From assembly GCF_029961155.1 (NCBI RefSeq), contig NZ_JASBRH010000026.1:1-59766 (forward strand): a stretch of 59,766 nucleotides of DNA, written 5' to 3'. The notes under the pieces were generated by a model. It was given only the letters and a program-made list of their open reading frames with translations, made no database searches and had not been told where the DNA came from. A program made the translations under genes and the position numbers. Positions 54,699 to 59,766 of this stretch are shown here, piece by piece (positions within the stretch are counted from its first letter, which is position 1; each line of letters opens with the position of its first letter). Source of the DNA: Pontibacterium granulatum (GTDB taxonomy: Bacteria; Pseudomonadota; Gammaproteobacteria; Pseudomonadales; Balneatricaceae).

Positions 54699-56945
54699 AT
54701 GAGCGATGAAAACTCAGCATTACAAAAACTATTAATTATTGAAAACGCAGCTTGTTCAAGCTGCGTCGAAAAAATCGAACGGACTTTATCCAACGTTCCT
54801 GGCGTAGACCATGTTTCGATGAATTTTGCGCAAAAGATCGTCGTAATTACCGGTACACCCAACGATGATCATCTACTTAACGCACTCGAAAGCATTGGTT
54901 ATACCGGGCATGTGGCAGACCCGAATAAACACGATGTTCTTACTGAACAAGAACATGCAGATACCACCTACTATAAACGCTTAATGAAAGAGGCTGTAAT
55001 TGCCTTGTCATTGGGCACCCCCTTGATGGTCTATGGCTTATTCATCGGAGAGATGACGGTTTCAACAAACCTCCAACGCTCTGCTTGGCTGATAATTGGC
55101 CTGCTTACTTTGGGAATCATGTACTTCGCCGGAAAACACTTCTATGTTGGAGCTTGGAAGTCCTTTCTCAACCATAGTGCCAATATGGATACATTGATCG
55201 CATTAGGCACAGGCACTGCATGGATTTACTCCATGACGGTTGTGTTCATTCCGGATCTGATACCCGCGATGGCACGCCATGTTTACTTTGAAGCCACCGC
55301 AATGATTATCGGCCTGATTAATCTGGGTCTCGCTTTGGAGATCAAAGCCAGAGGGCGGACATCAGCGGCGATCAAACGCCTTATCGGATTACGCCCCAAA
55401 ACCGCCAGAGTAATACGCGAGAGCGACGAAGTTGATATCCCCATTGAAGCTGTTGAACTCGAAGACCTAGTGCGCGTTCGCCCTGGCGAAAAAATCCCCG
55501 TCGACGGTATCGTCACTGATGGCTCTACAGCCGTAGATGAATCCATGTTAACCGGTGAACCCATGCCTGTAGAAAAACAGATAGGTGATGAGGTCGTTGC
55601 CGGAACTATCAATAAATCAGGAACCTTTTTATTCCGCGCAACCCGTGTAGGTACAAACACCGCGCTCTCACGCATAATCGAAATGGTCAAGCGCGCCCAA
55701 AATTCAAAACCCTCCATCGGCCGATTGGCTGATGTAATCTCTGGCTACTTTGTGCCTGTGGTCATGATTGTAGCCATCCTGAGTGCTTTGGCCTGGCTGA
55801 ACTTTGGACCTGAACCTGCCATTGCTTTTGCCATAGTTTCAGCCACAACGGTATTAATTATTGCCTGTCCTTGCGCACTGGGCTTGGCCACACCTATGTC
55901 AGTTATGGTTGGTGTTGGGAAGGCTGCCGAATCTGGCGTCTTGATCCGAAACGGCGAAGCACTGCAAACAGCATCAAAAATTACTGCAATGATTCTTGAT
56001 AAAACGGGAACAATCACAGAAGGAAACCCCGAGGTTACCGAAATAATCGGTACTCAGGACTGGAACAAGAATGACATCCTACGTCTGGCCGCAAGTCTCG
56101 AGACAGGCTCAGAACACCCCTTGGCTCTATCTATAGTTGCGTCAGCCAAGTCAAAGGACATTCCACTAGGCCTTGTACGCGACTTCCATTCAATCACCGG
56201 ACGTGGTGTGAAAGGGACAGTTGATAACAAAACATTGCTATTCGGTAATGAGAAACTGATGCGCGAGCAATCGGTAACGATCGAGAGCTACGTTAACGAA
56301 GCACAAAGGATGGCAGCTGAAGCCAAAACTCCCATGTACTTGTCGGTGGATGGCATTCTAGCCGGTATTGTTTCGGTAGCAGACCCAGTAAAAAGCGACT
56401 CAATTGCCGCAATTAAACGTTTGCAAACTAATGGTATCCGCGTCGTTATGCTTACCGGCGATAACCGGGCTACAGCAGCAGCCGTCGCTAAAAAAGTCGG
56501 CATCACCGAATACTTTGCCGAAGTTTTACCAGAGGACAAATCAAACAAGGTAACCGAATTGCAGGCTCAAGGAGAAATCGTCGGCATGACTGGCGATGGA
56601 ATTAATGATGCCCCAGCATTAGCAAAAGCCAACGTGGGATTTGCAATCGGAACAGGCACCGATGTTGCCATTGAAAGTGCTGACATTACCTTGATAAGAG
56701 GATCATTACACGGCCTCGCCGATGCCATAGCCGTCAGCAAAGCCACCTTGCGCAATATTAAACAAAACCTTTTTGGCGCCTTTATTTACAACATTGCAGG
56801 AATACCGTTTGCGGCAGGCGTGTTATATCCGTTTTTCGGACTATTGCTTAGCCCCGTCATTGCTGGTGCTGCAATGGCGTTCTCATCTCTAACGGTCGTA
56901 AGCAATGCCAATCGTCTACGTTTTTTTAAAGCAGCTGAGCACTAA
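54699..56945 (+). CDS. copA: Copper-translocating P-type ATPase
   Basis: 748 residues. One N-terminal metal-binding domain with CSSC (Cys19, Cys22), eight membrane helices, the transport motif CPC (390-392) in [11 protein letters not shown], phosphorylated Asp in DKTGTITEG (about 434), SEHPLA and [13 protein letters not shown]. It pumps Cu(I) out of the cytoplasm. CueR-type promoter upstream. The cupredoxin gene starts 14 bases after its stop, so a copper operon is formed. Confidence 0.95.
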   Translation: MSDENSALQKLLIIENAACSSCVEKIERTLSNVPGVDHVSMNFAQKIVVITGTPNDDHLLNALESIGYTGHVADPNKHDVLTEQEHADTTYYKRLMKEAVIALSLGTPLMVYGLFIGEMTVSTNLQRSAWLIIGLLTLGIMYFAGKHFYVGAWKSFLNHSANMDTLIALGTGTAWIYSMTVVFIPDLIPAMARHVYFEATAMIIGLINLGLALEIKARGRTSAAIKRLIGLRPKTARVIRESDEVDIPIEAVELEDLVRVRPGEKIPVDGIVTDGSTAVDESMLTGEPMPVEKQIGDEVVAGTINKSGTFLFRATRVGTNTALSRIIEMVKRAQNSKPSIGRLADVISGYFVPVVMIVAILSALAWLNFGPEPAIAFAIVSATTVLIIACPCALGLATPMSVMVGVGKAAESGVLIRNGEALQTASKITAMILDKTGTITEGNPEVTEIIGTQDWNKNDILRLAASLETGSEHPLALSIVASAKSKDIPLGLVRDFHSITGRGVKGTVDNKTLLFGNEKLMREQSVTIESYVNEAQRMAAEAKTPMYLSVDGILAGIVSVADPVKSDSIAAIKRLQTNGIRVVMLTGDNRATAAAVAKKVGITEYFAEVLPEDKSNKVTELQAQGEIVGMTGDGINDAPALAKANVGFAIGTGTDVAIESADITLIRGSLHGLADAIAVSKATLRNIKQNLFGAFIYNIAGIPFAAGVLYPFFGLLLSPVIAGAAMAFSSLTVVSNANRLRFFKAAEH

Positions 56946-56959
56946 ATAGAGAGGAAATA

Positions 56960-57328
56960 ATGATAATCGTGAACCTAATAGGCCTAGTACTAATTGTTGT
57001 CGTCGTATGGTGGTTTTGGCTATATAAAGTAAAAACACCTGACACTGCAAGTGGCGAGGTAATAATCAAGGTTGAAAACGGAGTCTATGAGCCAGCTCTA
57101 ATAAGAATGCACGAAGGCGAAAAAATCACACTAATTTTTTTAAGAAAGGATCGCTCAGCATGCTCCTCAGTGGTGCAGTTTGATGCCCTTGAGCTTAGTG
57201 AAGAACTCCCGCTAGATAAAACGAAATCAATAACTTTGGACTCACTTGATACAGGTAGCTATTCCTTTAACTGCCAAATGCAGATGTATAAAGGCAAGCT
57301 TATTGTGGAGGATAAAAAAAATGGGTAA
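56960..57328 (+). CDS. Membrane-anchored cupredoxin-like protein
   Basis: 122 residues: one N-terminal membrane helix (LIGLVLIVVVVWWFWLYK) and a cupredoxin domain. Copper-ligand candidates are Cys in DRSACSSVVQF, Cys in SFNCQMQMYKG with Met near it. This is the cupredoxin_1 type found beside copA in many bacteria. It probably accepts copper in the periplasm. Confidence 0.8.
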   Translation: MIIVNLIGLVLIVVVVWWFWLYKVKTPDTASGEVIIKVENGVYEPALIRMHEGEKITLIFLRKDRSACSSVVQFDALELSEELPLDKTKSITLDSLDTGSYSFNCQMQMYKGKLIVEDKKNG

Positions 57329-57659
57329 GCACGCAGGATTTTGGCGTTCTCCAAAAGGACTATTCGCTTTAATTTTTATAGGGGTATTGGGTTTTTTCTT
57401 ACTATCTGAACACTTCGGTCATATCTTTCCTTTTCTGCCATATTTATTTCTATTTCTATGCCCCCTAATGCATTTATTTATGCACGGAGAGCATGCCCAA
57501 CATACTCATAATGAAAGTGATACAGAAATATCCAAGGAAGATAAGGCTATAAATTTTTCAGAAGAAAGCCAGAAGAATGAGGCATACCGAAAAGGGTACA
57601 TCGAAGGCCTTAAAACCGCACGGTACGAAGCTGAGAAAAACACTTTATCTGACAAATAA
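57321..57659 (+). CDS. DUF2933-family small membrane protein
   Basis: 112 residues. Two hydrophobic segments (LFALIFIGVLGFFLLSEHFG, LPYLFLFLCPLMHLFMHGEH) and a His-rich loop (HGEHAQHTH), then a charged C-terminal helix. DUF2933 proteins sit in copper clusters. The ATG (57321) overlaps the stop of the cupredoxin gene (57326-57328). Confidence 0.8.
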   Translation: MGKHAGFWRSPKGLFALIFIGVLGFFLLSEHFGHIFPFLPYLFLFLCPLMHLFMHGEHAQHTHNESDTEISKEDKAINFSEESQKNEAYRKGYIEGLKTARYEAEKNTLSDK

Positions 57660-57693
57660 TTATTACATTGACCGAACAAGGGAGGTATATTAC

Positions 57694-58038
57694 ATGACCA
57701 AGGAGCATCGTTTAGGTGTAGCCGAAATAAATCTTGTTAAACGACACCTTAAAATCAACCAAGCCGACAGATCGGATATAAACGCGGCAATTTACGAAAT
57801 AGATAAACTGTATGGAATTGATGAGGTTACCTATGAAGAATCTACAAATTTTATCAACCTAGCATATGACGCATCAAGACTCTGCATCGACAGTTTGGAA
57901 GCCATAATTATGAATCACAATATTAAGATAAGTGATGATTTATGGACTCGTTTCAAAGAAGGCTACTATCGATTTGTAGATCAAAACATTAAAGACAACC
58001 ACGCGCACGAACCCTGGAGCTGCCATAAAAAGCCATGA
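57694..58038 (+). CDS. Unknown protein in the copper operon
   Basis: 114 residues, no signal or membrane segment. Helical (EINLVKRHLKINQADRSDIN, SRLCIDSLEAIIMNHN), ending HAHEPWSCHKKP, a His/Cys tail that could bind metal. ATG 57694 follows GGGAGGTATATTAC. It begins 34 bases after the DUF2933 gene stop. I do not recognise a family; the place suggests a copper chaperone or regulator. Confidence 0.65.
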   Translation: MTKEHRLGVAEINLVKRHLKINQADRSDINAAIYEIDKLYGIDEVTYEESTNFINLAYDASRLCIDSLEAIIMNHNIKISDDLWTRFKEGYYRFVDQNIKDNHAHEPWSCHKKP

Positions 58039-58087
58039 CAAGAAAATTAAAAAACCAACCACCCAAACAGTTAAGGTAGTAGACATT

Positions 58088-58128
58088 ATTGCCTATCCCT
58101 AGATTATTCGCGACTGGAGATAGGCAAT
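58088..58128. repeat. Inverted repeat, possible terminator
   Basis: ATTGCCTATC (58088-58097) pairs with GATAGGCAAT (58119-58128) around a 21-base loop, between two convergent genes. No T tail, so it may be a stop signal or a regulator site. Confidence 0.45.
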
Positions 58129-58175
58129 ATCACCAAGTTCTTAAAAGCACCACACCTGCAGTCCTTTTATCTTTC

Positions 58176-58838
58176 TCATTGAATTCTATGAAATGAATAA
58201 CCACTCCCTCTTACGGTACGAATGTAGTGAGCTCCAATTTTTCGTCTTATATTCCTTACATGGACCTGGACGGTATTACCTACACCACCGCAGCGACTAC
58301 CTACGACATCACGCAAATAACTTGTAGGGAATACACGATCTGGCTGAAAAGCTAAAGTTCTTAGTATCTTCATCTCGCTGAGAGTCAGGTCAACCACCGA
58401 ACCATCACCTGTAATAACTTGCCTGCACCTTTCATTAAGCTGTAGTAAACCGATTTTGTATTCGTAGGGAGTTAACCAAGACTCTCTGCCGCCTTGAAAC
58501 GTGCGGATAGCATATAGAAACTCATCTACCTGCACGGGGCGCTTCAAATAAACACAATGCTCTTCTGGCAGCACTTGGTAAACGTGTTGTCCAGGCTCGT
58601 AAATACCACTCACCTCAATAAGCGGTATACAGCGTTCTACCAAAGGCATAATATCTGCGACACCACACCCTTCCTCAAATGAACGATCGTAAACAACAAG
58701 GCAGTAAAAGGAATTCTCCGTTACCCTTAATCCTTCCGATATGGAGTTAACTACCTCAAGGTCATATCCAAGCTCCCGAAGTCTATTCGCATGAATATTA
58801 AGAAAAACAGAGTCTGACTCTATCCACACTATCTTCAC
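58176..58838 (-). CDS. Orphan OmpR-like response regulator
   Basis: 220 residues. Receiver domain is divergent but keeps Asp51 (VVYDRSF), acidic residues at the start (WIESDS), Ser in IEVSG and Lys in YLKRP. The winged helix is intact (DLTLSEMKILRTLAFQPDRV, NTVQVHVRNIRRKI). No kinase lies beside it. It is convergent with the copper operon. Confidence 0.8.
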   Translation of the reverse strand: MKIVWIESDSVFLNIHANRLRELGYDLEVVNSISEGLRVTENSFYCLVVYDRSFEEGCGVADIMPLVERCIPLIEVSGIYEPGQHVYQVLPEEHCVYLKRPVQVDEFLYAIRTFQGGRESWLTPYEYKIGLLQLNERCRQVITGDGSVVDLTLSEMKILRTLAFQPDRVFPTSYLRDVVGSRCGGVGNTVQVHVRNIRRKIGAHYIRTVRGSGYSFHRIQ

Positions 58839-59114
58839 TTTCCCACCACTTCACTCAACTAGACCTAACACTACACCCTTATGAATGGAGCAAATTATCT
58901 CCAATAAATATTGAAGCATAAATTACGACCTTCAATACCAGAGCACATAGCAAAGTAACATTAGGCAATAAAAATGATTCAAAAATGAACACATACCAAG
59001 CAGACCAATAATTAAATATAAAACTGTCTTTTACAAAGTGTCAGCTTGTTTTTCACTCTCAAATCATTTTCCACATGCACTATACGCATCAACCAACGTG
59101 AATGAGGAAAAGCT

Positions 59115-59432
59115 ATGAAATCACTATCCAAAGTAATCGTGCTATCTACATCAATCTTGGCAGCAAATACATATGCAGGCGGATTCGATAGCTCTCCGTT
59201 CGCGGCATTGGAGCCTATGCCGCAGTCCAAAGAAGCTCTGATGGTAGGAACACCTGGAGATATCGATAATTCAGCACCATTCACAGGGCTGGAGCCTCTG
59301 CCACCATCTAAAGAAGCACATATGTCAATGGAAGTGGGCTCTCAGACACTAAGTAACCCAATTACTTCGAATTATGATAGTACTCACCCCCTGGAGCCTC
59401 AGTACCCGTCGAAGGAAGCCCAGATGCGATAA
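59115..59432 (+). CDS. Small secreted protein with three LEP..SKEA repeats
   Basis: 105 residues: signal peptide ending in ANTYA then a mature part with LEPMPQSKEALM, LEPLPPSKEAHM and LEPQYPSKEAQM, each ending in Met. The first two repeats are followed by Gly/Asp-rich spacers. Met and His could bind copper. GAATGAGGAAAAGCT precedes the ATG. No family recognised. Confidence 0.7.
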   Translation: MKSLSKVIVLSTSILAANTYAGGFDSSPFAALEPMPQSKEALMVGTPGDIDNSAPFTGLEPLPPSKEAHMSMEVGSQTLSNPITSNYDSTHPLEPQYPSKEAQMR

Positions 59433-59465
59433 CTGAACAGTACGTTCAGCATAAATTCTACATTT

Positions 59466-59502
59466 ACAGACGACCTCACCCCTTCAGGTTGTCTGTATTT
59501 TT
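59466..59502 (+). terminator. Rho-independent terminator
   Basis: ACAGACGACCT (59466-59476) pairs with AGGTTGTCTGT (59486-59496, one G-T pair), followed by ATTTTT. Ends the transcript of the LEP-repeat gene. Confidence 0.85.
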
Positions 59503-59671
59503 ACAGATGAATATTAAACGTTAATAGAATCTGCTATGTATTAGTTAGATTCAAGCATTACTGCTGTCAGCTATTTCCTGTATTCAACATCATCATAAAA
59601 CCCTACCGCTTCATTAACATAAAATGGGGTTGCTACAACTGATCCCCACTTTATGGGAATGGAAATGATTA
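59503..59671. other. Intergenic, no gene seen
   Basis: About 170 bases between the LEP-repeat gene and the putative insertion-sequence end. Apart from an AAAATGGGG / CCCCACTTT pair near 59620-59652 nothing was found. Confidence 0.4.
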
Positions 59672-59766
59672 TGTAAACCTCCCCTAAAATAGCGGCATCC
59701 ACATTTAGAGTTCTCCGGCGTACACTACGCCAATACGGAGAGCTAACAATGAAGAAATCACGCTAC
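59672..59766 (+). mobile_element. Left end of a probable IS3-family element, transposase truncated by the window
   Basis: TGTAAACCTCCCCTAAAATA (59672) could be the left inverted repeat. ATG 59749 begins MKKSRY, the start seen in IS3-family OrfA transposases, preceded by GGAGAGCTAACA. Only six codons are visible, and the right end lies outside the window. Confidence 0.45.

Overview
The window looks like chromosome of a heterotrophic, probably marine gammaproteobacterium of the Oceanospirillales kind (Marinobacterium/Neptunomonas-like). That placement is inferred from gene content: a cyanide-insensitive bd-type oxidase, a siroheme reductase with DUF934, a GbcB-like reductase, AzlCD, an HlyU-family protein, DUF2956, and many LysR and SDR genes. 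No rRNA, tRNA or CRISPR array was seen.

Layout. 1-5.3 kb: the end of a probable isocitrate lyase gene, a tautomerase, a crotonase-family enzyme, a lipoprotein metallo-hydrolase divergent from its likely TetR regulator, a membrane-anchored FKBP and a secreted protein of unknown function. 5.4-7.8 kb: a BaeSR-like two-component pair whose kinase is split by a frameshift in a run of nine G. 7.9-10.5 kb: an Lrp/AsnC regulator divergent from leuA, which has a leader reading frame running into a terminator hairpin. 10.6-17 kb: small and hypothetical genes, an exported Nudix protein, a cupin, an HlyU-family protein, a DMT permease and a 985-residue MFS permease with a roughly 600-residue repeat tail. 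17-21.5 kb: a TSUP permease, bacteriohemerythrin, the scar of a deleted divergent gene pair, two SDR genes and a decayed cytochrome c'. 21.6-24.8 kb: a GbsR/MarR regulator with a CIO-type quinol oxidase behind an FNR-like box and a palindromic operator. 25-32 kb: DUF2956, an isomerase/SDR pair divergent from a LysR gene, a DUF2384 protein, a LysR/monooxygenase pair and katG. 32.9-35.9 kb: a cysI-like reductase, DUF934 and a PhyH-like oxygenase. 36-43.4 kb: an operon-like run (DapA family, aldehyde dehydrogenase, FAD oxidoreductase, GbcB-like reductase, AzlC, AzlD, GcvA-like LysR) that looks like catabolism of an amine or betaine.

43.6-59.8 kb is visibly A+T-richer and reads as a metal-resistance region: OmpW, a czcCBA-type RND efflux operon followed by its own two-component system, a porin, and copA behind a CueR-type promoter with cupredoxin, DUF2933 and unknown genes. 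An orphan response regulator and a small secreted protein with LEP..SKEA repeats follow. The window ends in the first codons of what appears to be an IS3-family transposase.

The strongest candidates for something undescribed are the MFS protein with a proline-phased 15-residue repeat tail, the copper cluster with its unknown small proteins, and the leuA leader. Several loci show decay or possible switching: the split kinase, the two-sided truncation at 18.9 kb, and the cytochrome c' that has lost its heme histidine. All family names come from reading the translated sequence; no database search was possible.
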